Below are positions 5,962 to 13,591 of a stretch of DNA of 13,794 bases, piece by piece. The notes under the pieces were generated by a model. It saw only the letters and a program-made list of their open reading frames with translations. It ran no database searches and was not told where the DNA came from. The position numbers and the translations under genes are program-made. This stretch comes from Aquifex aeolicus. Its GTDB lineage: Bacteria; Aquificota; Aquificia; Aquificales; Aquificaceae. Location: NCBI GenBank assembly GCA_015661465.1, contig DQVZ01000185.1, forward strand, positions 1-13,794. Reading direction: 5' to 3'. Position 1 is the stretch's first letter. The number at the start of each line of letters is the position of its first letter.

Positions 5962-7053
5962 ATGGGAGAGTTTCTGGAAATAGACGGCTCCTACGGAGAG
6001 GGTGGGGGACAAATAGTAAGAACCGCACTCTTTTTAAGCACAATTCTAAAGATTCCCGTAAAGATTTATAACATAAGGGCTAAAAGGGATAAGCCGGGTC
6101 TAAAGAGGCAACACCTGAACATAGTAAAGCTTCTCAAAAGGCTGGCAAAAGCAAAGGTAAAAGGTGATGAACTCGGTTCTACAGAGCTTGAATACATTCC
6201 TAGGAAATTAAGGCCCGGATATTATGAGGTAAACTTTGACACTGCAGGTTCTATTCCGCTATTCTTTCAAACTATATTGCCTTTATCCCTATTTGTGCCG
6301 GGAGAAACTGTAATAAGAGTAATAGGTGGAACGGATGTTCCCAAAAGTCCTACTATAGATTGGGTTAGATTTGTTTTTTTATCACATCTTTACAAAATTC
6401 CGGAGTTCATAAGGTTAGAAATTCTAAAAAGAGGCTTTTATCCTGCCGGAGGCGGGATAGTTCAGCTTACCGTAAAAACTCCTTTGAAAGAAGAACTGAA
6501 GTCTATAGATGAAATAAGAGAATACATCGGAGAAAAAGTAAATTTAAACAAGTCTGCCACGGGGGAAATAAAGAAAATACACGTTTTTTCTGTAGCCCAT
6601 GAGGAGTTAAGGGAAAGGAAAGTTGCAGAAAGGCAAGCTAAAGGTGCAGAAGAGGCTCTTAAAGAACTCGGCTATCCAAAACCGGAAGTTTACAGACAGT
6701 ATACCAACGCAAACTCTATAGGTACAAGTATTACCGTATGGTTAGAAGACAGTGAAGGAAATATATTAGGTGCGGACAATCTTGGGAAAAAGGGAAAACT
6801 TGCGGAAATTGTTGGTACAGAAGCGGTAAAAAAGCTCCACGAAGATAGGCTTTCAAGAGCCACCGTTGATAGACATCTAGCCGACCATCTTATTCCTCTG
6901 ATGGCTCTTTCTGGAGGAACGATTAAGGTTCCCTCATTTACAGGTCATATACTTACAAATCTCTGGGTATGTGAGTTATTCTTAGGGAAAATTTTCGAAG
7001 TGAATAAAAAGGATAGAATTATAAGAGCAAAAATAGATGAGTATTCACTTTAA
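5962..7053 (+). CDS. rtcA: RNA 3'-terminal phosphate cyclase
   Basis: RtcA converts an RNA 3'-phosphate to a 2',3'-cyclic phosphate using ATP through an enzyme-AMP intermediate. The 363-residue protein shows [11 protein letters not shown] near residue 13, the [16 protein letters not shown] block around residues 38-53, [24 protein letters not shown], and [18 protein letters not shown] near residues 302-319, where His305 fits the position of the AMP-accepting histidine. GAGAGG (5953-5958) precedes the ATG. It is the last gene of the smpB operon. Its partner RtcB ligase is not in this window. Its TAA shares the palindromic TTAA (7050-7053) with the stop of thyX on the other strand. Confidence 0.96.
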   Translation: MGEFLEIDGSYGEGGGQIVRTALFLSTILKIPVKIYNIRAKRDKPGLKRQHLNIVKLLKRLAKAKVKGDELGSTELEYIPRKLRPGYYEVNFDTAGSIPLFFQTILPLSLFVPGETVIRVIGGTDVPKSPTIDWVRFVFLSHLYKIPEFIRLEILKRGFYPAGGGIVQLTVKTPLKEELKSIDEIREYIGEKVNLNKSATGEIKKIHVFSVAHEELRERKVAERQAKGAEEALKELGYPKPEVYRQYTNANSIGTSITVWLEDSEGNILGADNLGKKGKLAEIVGTEAVKKLHEDRLSRATVDRHLADHLIPLMALSGGTIKVPSFTGHILTNLWVCELFLGKIFEVNKKDRIIRAKIDEYSL

Positions 7054-8000
7054 ATAACATTCTTCTTATCCGTTCCTTTGTATCCTACCATTTCTCTTAT
7101 AGCCTGGGCAAATTCTCTTATTTCTTTTTGAGCACCTTCGTTGGTTCGGAGAGTTATGAAATTATCTAAGGAAATTCTGGGAACAGTCCAGTAAAAACGG
7201 GTTTTCATAAATTGAGGTAGCGCACCTCTTGCAAGTTCTTTTGCTCCTTCCCTCTCAATAATTCTTCTGTATAAATCTTTAGCATTCTTTATTAAACTCC
7301 TAATCTCTTCTATAAATTTCTCACTTTCCTCAATAGCTTCATCAACAGAAGCCTGTTTATTGCTTTTTGCCTGTTTCCTAATGTACTCAGGGAGATAGAA
7401 CTCTAAAAACTCTGTTCCTACGTATCTTTTGGAAACTTCGTTGTAGGAACCGAAACGGTGTCTCATCCATTGACGAGCTACAAAAAGAGGACATTCAACC
7501 ACAAAAGTGTAGTAATCCATATCCGTTCCGATTTCCAATTTATCCACCAAACCTATCCAACCCGATGTAGTTTCAATTTTTTCCTTTACATAGGCTTCAT
7601 CTCTTGAGTAGGGAAGTTGTTTTAACTCTTCCTCGGATACTTCTCCCCTTTTCTCCACTATGTAATAGGTTGCGGGAAATTGTTCCTTTATTTTTTCTCT
7701 TACCTCATCGGGTAATTTTTCCCACAGATTTATAGCGTTTCTCAAATTCAGAAATATATAACCTTTTGAGTAATACACCTGCAAGGTTGGATTATCTATT
7801 TGAGAGAGAAGGGATAACCATTTTTCTTTTCTTTGTCTAAAGGCTATAACGTTGTGTTCGAAGGGAGAAGCGTGCTTGTGCTTGAAAAGATATCTTATTA
7901 ACTTTTTATCCCTAAACTCATCAACAAAGGAGTCTTTAGCAAAAGATACCCTGGCACACCTTACTATCCTCTGGTCTGAACCCATTAATCGTATATCCAT
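7050..8000 (-). CDS. thyX: FAD-dependent thymidylate synthase
   Basis: ThyX makes dTMP from dUMP using methylene-tetrahydrofolate and a reduced flavin. The ThyX signature RHRxxSxNExSxRY is present as [14 protein letters not shown] at residues 180-193, preceded by VARQWM. An earlier conserved SPFEH lies at 45-49 and the C-terminal block [19 protein letters not shown] is intact. At 316 residues it is longer than the roughly 220-250 of many bacterial ThyX. The extra length is mainly an insert of about 105 residues (55-162) between the SPFEH strand and the [11 protein letters not shown] strand that are usually adjacent. It is divergent from hemY with 25 bases between the starts, and convergent with rtcA. 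Confidence 0.97.
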   Translation of the reverse strand: MDIRLMGSDQRIVRCARVSFAKDSFVDEFRDKKLIRYLFKHKHASPFEHNVIAFRQRKEKWLSLLSQIDNPTLQVYYSKGYIFLNLRNAINLWEKLPDEVREKIKEQFPATYYIVEKRGEVSEEELKQLPYSRDEAYVKEKIETTSGWIGLVDKLEIGTDMDYYTFVVECPLFVARQWMRHRFGSYNEVSKRYVGTEFLEFYLPEYIRKQAKSNKQASVDEAIEESEKFIEEIRSLIKNAKDLYRRIIEREGAKELARGALPQFMKTRFYWTVPRISLDNFITLRTNEGAQKEIREFAQAIREMVGYKGTDKKNVI

Positions 8001-8007
8001 TAATCAA

Positions 8008-8021
8008 AAATTTTAAAATTT
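8008..8021. promoter_or_regulatory. 14-bp palindrome between divergent thyX and hemY
   Basis: AAATTTTAAAATTT is a perfect palindrome in the middle of the 25-base gap between the two start codons. It might be an operator or merely AT-rich promoter DNA. Either way it is too close to both starts for ordinary promoters with leaders, so transcripts may be leaderless or start inside the neighbouring gene. Confidence 0.4.
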
Positions 8022-8025
8022 CTTT

Positions 8026-9333
8026 ATGCGAGAGGTTATTGTTGTAGGAGCTGGTGTGTCAGGTCTTTCGGTTGCATATAGATTGAAAAAAAAGGGCATA
8101 GATGTAGTTGTATACGAAAAAGATGACTACATAGGAGGAACTATAAAGACTGTTATCCAGGACGGATACCTCATGGAGATGGGTCCACAGACTTTACTCG
8201 CCGACGAAGAAGTCTTGAACTTTTTAAAAGAGATAGGGTTGAAACCCATTGAAGCCAGCCCGTGGGCAAAGTACAGATTTATATACAAAAAAGGGAAACT
8301 CATACCTCTTCCTCTTTCACCGAAGGAATTTCTTATGAGTCCTTTGCTTTCTCTAACTTCAAAGCTCAAGGTATTTCTTGAGTATTTCAAGAAAGGAGTA
8401 GAAGATGATATACCGATAGCGGATTTTGTTAGAAATCATTTCGGAGAAGAGTTTCTTAACTATATAGTGTCTCCTTTCCTGTCAGGAATATACGCCGGTG
8501 ACCCCGAAAAATTATCCCTAAAATACGCTACTCCGAAGCTTTACGAAGTTCAAAGGAAATATGGAAGCCTTATAAAAGCGTTTTTAAAAGAAAGGCGTTT
8601 TACACCCAGAGGAAAACTTGTTTCCTTTGAGGAAGGAATTTCAGAACTTCCTAAAAAGCTCGCCCGGTATTTGGAAGTACATACGGAAAACGTGGTTCTT
8701 AGGATGAGAAAACACGAGGATAGGTTCAAATTAGATGTAAGGGGAAAGAAAATAGAAAGTAAGAGCGTTGTAGTTGCTTCTCCGGCCTATACTTCTTCCT
8801 ACCTTTTGAAGGAAATATCTTTTAGTGCCAGCGAGGAATTTGACCATATAGACTACACTCCTATCGTCGTAGTAAACGTTGGAGTTGTAGGAGATATTCC
8901 CCAAGGTTTTGGTTTTCTCGTTCCGAGAGTTGAAGGAAAGAGAATTTTAGGAGCTATGTTCATGTCCAAACTCTTCCCCGGAAGGGCACCTCAAGGAAAG
9001 GAATTACTCTCCGTATTCTTGGGAGGAGTTACGGATAGGGATGTTATTTACCTGTCAGACGAAGAAATAATTGAAATTGTGGAAAAAGAGCTTAAGGAAA
9101 TTTTAAACATTAAGAGTTTAGACTACGTAAAAATTGAAAGGTGGAAAAGAGCTATTCCCCAGTACAATGTGGGATACGGAAAATTTTTAGAGCTTGCTCA
9201 GGATATGGAGAAAGACTACCCGGGACTTTTCTTAACAGGTAATTGGCTACACGGTGTTTCTATGGGAGATAGCATAAGAGCTTCCGAGAAGGTTGCTAAA
9301 AAAGTTGAGGAATTCCTTCGTTATCAGGCGTAA
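8026..9333 (+). CDS. hemY: HemY-type protoporphyrinogen/coproporphyrinogen oxidase
   Basis: This FAD enzyme oxidises protoporphyrinogen IX (or coproporphyrinogen III in the coproporphyrin pathway) in late heme synthesis, with oxygen or another acceptor. The 435-residue protein starts with a Rossmann dinucleotide fold GAGVSGLSVAYRL (residues 8-20) ending at VVYEKDD, followed by GG and MEMGPQTLL, both typical of the family. Further along are SPFLSGIYAGDPEKLS, the substrate-side KYG segment, IPQYNVGY, and the C-terminal FAD-contacting LFLTGNWLHGVSMGDSIRAS. The name hemG is also used for the enzyme in Aquifex; the sequence is of the HemY flavoprotein class, not the short flavodoxin-like HemG. Its stop overlaps flhB by 10 bases, tail to tail. 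Confidence 0.94.
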   Translation: MREVIVVGAGVSGLSVAYRLKKKGIDVVVYEKDDYIGGTIKTVIQDGYLMEMGPQTLLADEEVLNFLKEIGLKPIEASPWAKYRFIYKKGKLIPLPLSPKEFLMSPLLSLTSKLKVFLEYFKKGVEDDIPIADFVRNHFGEEFLNYIVSPFLSGIYAGDPEKLSLKYATPKLYEVQRKYGSLIKAFLKERRFTPRGKLVSFEEGISELPKKLARYLEVHTENVVLRMRKHEDRFKLDVRGKKIESKSVVVASPAYTSSYLLKEISFSASEEFDHIDYTPIVVVNVGVVGDIPQGFGFLVPRVEGKRILGAMFMSKLFPGRAPQGKELLSVFLGGVTDRDVIYLSDEEIIEIVEKELKEILNIKSLDYVKIERWKRAIPQYNVGYGKFLELAQDMEKDYPGLFLTGNWLHGVSMGDSIRASEKVAKKVEEFLRYQA

Positions 9334-10376
9334 ACTTTTTTCTTTTTAAACATAACGTAGGCTATTACTTCTGCTACGGCTTTGTAAAACTTAGGTGATA
9401 TTTCTTTTCCTACTTCAACGGTAGGGTATAAGGCTATTGCAAGTTCTGGTTTTCTTACTATAGGAACTCCGTAGGTTTTTCCTATCTCGATAATCTTTTC
9501 CGCGACAACACCTTTTCCTTTTGCTACAACCACTGGGGCTTTGTCTTCCCTAGGATTGTATTTAAGAGCTATTGCTATATGGGTGGGATTTGTAATTATT
9601 ACACTGGCTTTTGGGACTTCTTTCACCATTCTGCTTTTGGCGAGTTCCCTCATTCTGGCTTTTAATTTCCCTTTTATCTCGGGGTGACCTTCAAGCTGTT
9701 TATACTCTTCTTTAATTTCCCTTCGGGACATCATTATCTTTTTTTCGAATTGCCACCGTCTAAAAGCGTAATCGAGAAGGGCGATGAAAAACGCAACAAC
9801 TCCCAAAATCACGAGTACAGCGGTGGTAATGTTTAAAAACTTTTTTAAAGCATCAATAAGAGGAATAGAAGATGATAAAAGGAAAAATTCTACACTACTT
9901 TTTAGAAAGAATAAGGCTATGCCTATTAGGAGAAAGGCTTTTAAGGAGTTTTTTACCATTTCAAATAAGGTCGTAAGGGAAAGTAGACGCTTAATACCTT
10001 CAAAGGGATTAATCCTGTTTAATTTAAAAGATAAAGGCTTCAGAGTGAATATAAATCCGAATTGTGCTACATGGGAAAGAATTACAACACCTAAAGATAT
10101 AAAGAAGAGTGGAAGAAGAACTCTTAGTAAGTCTATATAGAGGTTTTCAAATATACCACTCAAACTGGGAATACTACCGTGGACGAACCCTGTAAGTATT
10201 AGGAAAGCCTTTATTACCTCTTTAAAGAGATAAGCACCGGAAAAAAATAAAACAAGCACAGAGAAAAGAACTACCAAAGAAGACGCTATTTCATGGCTTT
10301 TAGCTACGTTTCCTTCTTCCCTTACTTTTCTCCTTTTATAGGGAGTAGCCCGTTCAGTTTTATGTTCTTCGGCCAT
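9324..10376 (-). CDS. flhB: Flagellar export switch protein FlhB
   Basis: FlhB is an inner-membrane part of the flagellar type III export gate and switches export from rod/hook to filament substrates. The 350-residue protein opens with the family's EEHKTERATPYKRRKVREEG, followed by four membrane helices (about 31-50, 84-108, 142-168, 184-203), the connecting stretch FEKKIMMSRREIKEEYK, and the autocleavage motif NPTH at residues 263-266, then the C-terminal domain (VVAKGKG, VPIVRKPELAIALY). All key positions are present, so it should self-cleave between N263 and P264. No other flagellar gene is adjacent; dispersed flagellar genes are usual in Aquifex. It follows the short yjbQ gene after 11 bases. 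Confidence 0.98.
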   Translation of the reverse strand: MAEEHKTERATPYKRRKVREEGNVAKSHEIASSLVVLFSVLVLFFSGAYLFKEVIKAFLILTGFVHGSIPSLSGIFENLYIDLLRVLLPLFFISLGVVILSHVAQFGFIFTLKPLSFKLNRINPFEGIKRLLSLTTLFEMVKNSLKAFLLIGIALFFLKSSVEFFLLSSSIPLIDALKKFLNITTAVLVILGVVAFFIALLDYAFRRWQFEKKIMMSRREIKEEYKQLEGHPEIKGKLKARMRELAKSRMVKEVPKASVIITNPTHIAIALKYNPREDKAPVVVAKGKGVVAEKIIEIGKTYGVPIVRKPELAIALYPTVEVGKEISPKFYKAVAEVIAYVMFKKKKVYA

Positions 10377-10387
10377 TTGTTTTGTAT

Positions 10388-10597
10388 TTATTCCCCGAGG
10401 ATTTTAATTACAACTCTTTTAGGTCCTTCTTCATCATCCTGAATTATTACAGCAGAGGTAAGATGCATGGAAGATACTAAACATAATCCTTCTTTAATAC
10501 CGCTTTCCTCAACAGCCTTCTTAACTTCGTCAGTAATCCTGATCAGCTCCTTTCTTTCTTTAGTGTTAAATGTTAGGTACTTTGTATAAGCCTTCAT
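10388..10597 (-). pseudogene. YjbQ/UPF0047 protein with internal in-frame deletion
   Basis: The 69 codons begin like YjbQ proteins ([43 protein letters not shown]) and end with the usual tail [11 protein letters not shown]. Normal members are about 130-140 residues. The middle, which carries the conserved NADAH-type histidine block and the GTWQ segment, is missing, so the frame passes directly from DDEEG to PKRVV. The frame is intact and start and stop are good, so the product may be made, but it should lack the metal site. The event looks like a simple in-frame deletion within EEG/DGPR-like sequence. The YjbQ function itself is uncertain (a thiamine phosphate synthase activity has been reported for E. 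coli YjbQ). It probably shares an mRNA with flhB. Confidence 0.8.
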
Positions 10598-10656
10598 AGG
10601 GAATTATTGTATTTTCTGTCAATGTATTTAGTCTTTCTAAAGCCTAAAATTTTCTT

Positions 10657-11580
10657 ATGGGAAGAGAAAACAGCGTAAAAGCCCTGGGCTTTAGCTTCTT
10701 ACTGATATTCGGATTTGCATTTGTCGAGTTCATAGGCGGAATTATCACGAATAGCTTGGCACTACTTTCAGATGCAGGACATATGATTACCGACGCCGTA
10801 TCCCTTTCTATAGCTTTTCTCGCCCAATTTCTTGCCATAAAGGTGAAGAACAATAGAATGACTTACGGTTTATACAGACTTGAAGTCTTATCAGCATTAA
10901 TAAACGGAGTGTTTTTACTGGGACTTATTGGATATATATTCCTTGAAGCCGTTCACAGATTCGAGCATCCCGAACCTGTAAAACCCGAGATGCTATATAT
11001 AGCCGTTATCGGATTGATAGTAAACTTAGTTGTGGGGTATATCCTTCTAAAGCATTCTGAAGAGAATATAAATGTTAAAGCTGCACTTTTGCACGTTGCA
11101 ACCGATACATTAGGTTCCGTCGCAGCAATAGTAGCTGGTATAGCCATTACCTTCTGGCATTTCTACCTAGCAGACCCTATTCTCAGCGTAGCTGTAGCTC
11201 TTTTCATACTTCCATCAGCTTATTCGGTAATAAAGGAAACTGTAAACGTTCTTTTGGAAATAGCTCCATCCCATATAAATACTGAGGAGTTGGAAAGCGA
11301 ACTTAGAAAACTGGACGGTGTAAAAGATGTTCATGACCTGCACGTTTGGTCTATAACTCCCGGTACGGAAATTTTAACCGTTCATATAGTAATTGAAGAC
11401 ACAAGTATATGCAACGATATACTAAAGGAAGTGGATGAAATAGCACATAGGTTTGGTATCAAACACACAACCGTCCAACTGGAAAGGGAAGGATATGTCT
11501 GTGCTCAGTTTTGTCCTCTCCTCACTTCCAAGGAGTTAAAAATTCACCATAGCCATCATAACCATTATCATGAACATTAA
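10657..11580 (+). CDS. CDF-family metal cation exporter (CzcD/ZitB type)
   Basis: The protein exports divalent cations, most likely Zn2+, in exchange for protons across the inner membrane. The 307-residue protein has six predicted helices. It has the paired metal-site motifs HMITD (His42, Asp46) with Asp39 just before in helix 2, and HVATD (His146, Asp150) in helix 5. A cytosolic C-terminal ferredoxin-like domain includes DVHDLHVWSITPG and later KHTTVQLE. The end carries CAQFC and a histidine-rich tail (HHSHHNHYHEH) likely to bind metal. The H-xxx-D pair in both sites fits zinc-type members. It diverges from yjbQ across a 59-base gap, with no clear promoter. Its TAA shares the palindromic TTAA (11577-11580) with the stop of hpt. 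Confidence 0.95.
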   Translation: MGRENSVKALGFSFLLIFGFAFVEFIGGIITNSLALLSDAGHMITDAVSLSIAFLAQFLAIKVKNNRMTYGLYRLEVLSALINGVFLLGLIGYIFLEAVHRFEHPEPVKPEMLYIAVIGLIVNLVVGYILLKHSEENINVKAALLHVATDTLGSVAAIVAGIAITFWHFYLADPILSVAVALFILPSAYSVIKETVNVLLEIAPSHINTEELESELRKLDGVKDVHDLHVWSITPGTEILTVHIVIEDTSICNDILKEVDEIAHRFGIKHTTVQLEREGYVCAQFCPLLTSKELKIHHSHHNHYHEH

Positions 11581-12113
11581 TCTTCAACTATGTAAATTTC
11601 GGATAAATTTCTTCCGTACTCTCCCCAATCCAACCCGTATCCGACGAGAAACTTATCCGGTACTTCAAAACCTACGAAGTCGGCTTTAAAATCTACCTTC
11701 CTTCTCTCCTTTTTATCTAAAAAGACACAGGTTTTGAGAGTTTTGGGATTTTTCATTTTTAAGAATTCATATATTTCCTTCATAGTGAGTCCAGTATCGA
11801 GTATATCATCTACAAGGAGAACTTCCTTTCCTTCAACATCTATTTCCAAATCCTTAAGTATTCTTATAGTTCCACTGCTTTCCATAGATTGCCCATAGCT
11901 TGAAACTTGCATGAAGTCAATTATTACAAAGCCGTTGAATTGTCTTACCAAATCTGAAAGAAATATAAAGGCCCCTTTTAGGAGCCCTACAACTACCGGA
12001 GGTTCATTCCATTCAAAAGAGGCTTCTATCTCTTTAGCAAGCTCCTTTACCCTTCTCCTTATATCCTCTTCCTTTATGAGGAGTTTTAATCGTTTTCCCC
12101 TTATGGTTTTCAT
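11577..12113 (-). CDS. hpt: Hypoxanthine phosphoribosyltransferase
   Basis: Salvages hypoxanthine (and often guanine) to IMP/GMP with PRPP. The 178-residue protein has the family length, with VVGLLKGAFIFLSDL at residues 41-55, the flexible-loop segment SSYGQSMESSG (71-81), the PRPP-binding motif EVLLVDDILDTGLTM at 97-111, FLDKKERR near 131, and a late VGYGLDWGEYGRNL that closes over the purine. AGAGGA just before ATG (12111-12113) serves as ribosome-binding site. It begins 10 bases after the apgM stop, so the two are probably co-transcribed, and it converges on the metal exporter gene. Confidence 0.97.
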   Translation of the reverse strand: MKTIRGKRLKLLIKEEDIRRRVKELAKEIEASFEWNEPPVVVGLLKGAFIFLSDLVRQFNGFVIIDFMQVSSYGQSMESSGTIRILKDLEIDVEGKEVLLVDDILDTGLTMKEIYEFLKMKNPKTLKTCVFLDKKERRKVDFKADFVGFEVPDKFLVGYGLDWGEYGRNLSEIYIVED

Positions 12114-12123
12114 TCCTCTAAGC

Positions 12124-13320
12124 TTACGCTCCGTACTTTTTGAGTCTCAAGGCATTGGCAAGTAAAAGTTGTGTAATCTTTACCGCGGGTATTATTCCGA
12201 GCTCACCCTTTAAACATTCTCTCTCGGTAAATCTCTCAGAGGTACCTCCGAGCACATAAGGTGAATGGATAAGAATAGGAACAGGGTGCCATGAGTGCCC
12301 TTTCAGGAGTGATGGTGTAGAGTGGTCTCCCGTTATAGCAAGCACATCGGGTTTAAGTTCAAGGAATTTGGGTAAGTACTTATCGAATTCCTCTATTACC
12401 TTAACCTTCCCTTCGTAGTTGCCATCCTCTCCATAGCTGTCGGTTTTCTTTATGTGAACGAAAAAGTAATCGTATTCCTCCCAAACTTTCTTAAGAGTTT
12501 CCAATTCGTCTTGAATAGAACTGCCTTCAAACTCTATCACATCCATTCCAACAAGGCTTGCAAGTCCTTTGTACATAGGATATACAGCTATGCAACATGC
12601 CCTTAAGCCAAACTTTTCTTCCATTGTGGGAATATTAGGTTTTTGGGCAAAGCCCCTTAAAAGTATATAGTTGGCCTTTCGTTCATTTTTTAGAATCTCA
12701 GAAGCTTTTTCTATGAATTTTCTTACTACTTGAGCAACCTTTTCGGCGTTGGAATTTTTACCCTCAGGAATAAGAGGTTCTTTTCCTACCTGCTGGGGGT
12801 CGGTATCGTTTATAGCATCGCTTCCCTCTGGTAGTTTTTCAGGGAATCTGAAAACTATAGCGAGCCTGTGTTCCATTCCCGATTTTATTATTACCTTCAC
12901 ACCGTCTATTTCTTTTATCTCCTCTTGGAGTCTTGCAGTAATCTTTCTGTTTTCCTCCGTCGGAATTCTCCCTGCCCTTCTGTCTACCACCACGGCTTTT
13001 CCGTTCTCGTATTTTACCGTAGCGTAGTTTCCCCTTACCGCTATATCCCTTTCGTTAACATCTATTCCTAATCCTAAAGCCTCGAGTATACCTCTGCCTA
13101 TCTGATACTTAACGGGGTCGTAACCAAAAATTCCTAAGTGTCCCGGACCACTTCCGGGAGTTATTCCGTAATCCACCGGAATATGAAGTCCTGTAGCGGA
13201 CTTCTTTGCCAGGTTATCCAAATTAGGAGTGTTTGCCAATTCAAGTTCCGTTTTGCCGTCTTTTATCGGAAGTCCTCCAAGACCATCAAGTACTATCAGG
13301 AGAATTTTAGAGTTATTCAT
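12124..13320 (-). CDS. apgM: Archaeal-type cofactor-independent phosphoglycerate mutase
   Basis: Interconverts 3- and 2-phosphoglycerate in glycolysis/gluconeogenesis without 2,3-bisphosphoglycerate, using two metal ions and a phosphoserine intermediate. From ATG 13320 the protein has 398 residues. It shows [10 protein letters not shown] (metal-binding Asp12), [18 protein letters not shown] with Ser57 as the expected nucleophile, [37 protein letters not shown] and TGDHSTPS followed by HSWHPVP (metal ligands near the C-terminus). Longer starts exist in frame at 13347 (nine more residues) and at 13398; the latter overlaps the gene upstream. 13320 is preferred because the conserved domain starts there and AAGGA lies 10 bases upstream. 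This branch is best known in archaea and deep-branching bacteria. Confidence 0.94.
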   Translation of the reverse strand: MNNSKILLIVLDGLGGLPIKDGKTELELANTPNLDNLAKKSATGLHIPVDYGITPGSGPGHLGIFGYDPVKYQIGRGILEALGLGIDVNERDIAVRGNYATVKYENGKAVVVDRRAGRIPTEENRKITARLQEEIKEIDGVKVIIKSGMEHRLAIVFRFPEKLPEGSDAINDTDPQQVGKEPLIPEGKNSNAEKVAQVVRKFIEKASEILKNERKANYILLRGFAQKPNIPTMEEKFGLRACCIAVYPMYKGLASLVGMDVIEFEGSSIQDELETLKKVWEEYDYFFVHIKKTDSYGEDGNYEGKVKVIEEFDKYLPKFLELKPDVLAITGDHSTPSLLKGHSWHPVPILIHSPYVLGGTSERFTERECLKGELGIIPAVKITQLLLANALRLKKYGA

Positions 13321-13354
13321 TTTGAGTATATCCTTAAGAATGTCCATAGGTTTA

Positions 13355-13570
13355 TTATGAATACATCTTGAGAAGCTCTTCAACTTTTTCTTTTGCATAA
13401 GGGTTTAGTTTCAAAATTACGAGAATTTCCATAATGACCTCTTTTCTAACTTCTCTTTGAAACTCTACCGAAACTCTAAGTTCATTTAAGAGTTCATTAA
13501 AAAAAGTTCTCGGCAGGTATCTCACGTTATCATTTAAGAGCTCTTCTAAAATTCTTTCATAACTCTCCAT
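13355..13570 (-). CDS. Small helical protein of unknown function
   Basis: A 71-residue protein that I do not recognise. It is predicted almost wholly alpha-helical, with alternating hydrophobic and charged residues ([57 protein letters not shown]), fitting a soluble helical bundle or a dimerisation/adaptor protein. It has no cysteines and no membrane segment. The ATG is at 13568-13570. It sits 34 bases upstream of the preferred apgM start (7 bases if apgM starts at 13347), and so probably leads an mRNA with apgM and hpt. It diverges from the reading frame at 13592 across 21 bases. Lys/Glu-rich composition like its neighbours supports it being a real gene. Confidence 0.65.
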   Translation of the reverse strand: MESYERILEELLNDNVRYLPRTFFNELLNELRVSVEFQREVRKEVIMEILVILKLNPYAKEKVEELLKMYS

Positions 13571-13591
13571 AATGGATAAATTCTAAATAAA

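Noticed and set aside
5626..6012. 128-codon minus-strand frame opposite the YaaA-like gene and rtcA start
   Set aside because: It is the complement of two well supported genes, and its product is rich in Ser, Tyr, Phe and Cys, unlike this genome's proteins.
9784..10140. 118-codon plus-strand frame opposite flhB
   Set aside because: It mirrors membrane-helix codons of a clear flhB; no independent start signal.
10598..10656. TTGACA on the minus strand in the yjbQ/exporter gap as a -35 box
   Set aside because: A -10 box at normal spacing would fall on the yjbQ start codon, and nearer AT-rich matches are only about 5 bases away.
13321..13398. Longer in-frame starts for apgM
   Set aside because: The 13398 start overlaps the small gene upstream and adds residues ahead of the conserved [10 protein letters not shown] start of the family; 13347 lacks a ribosome-binding site.
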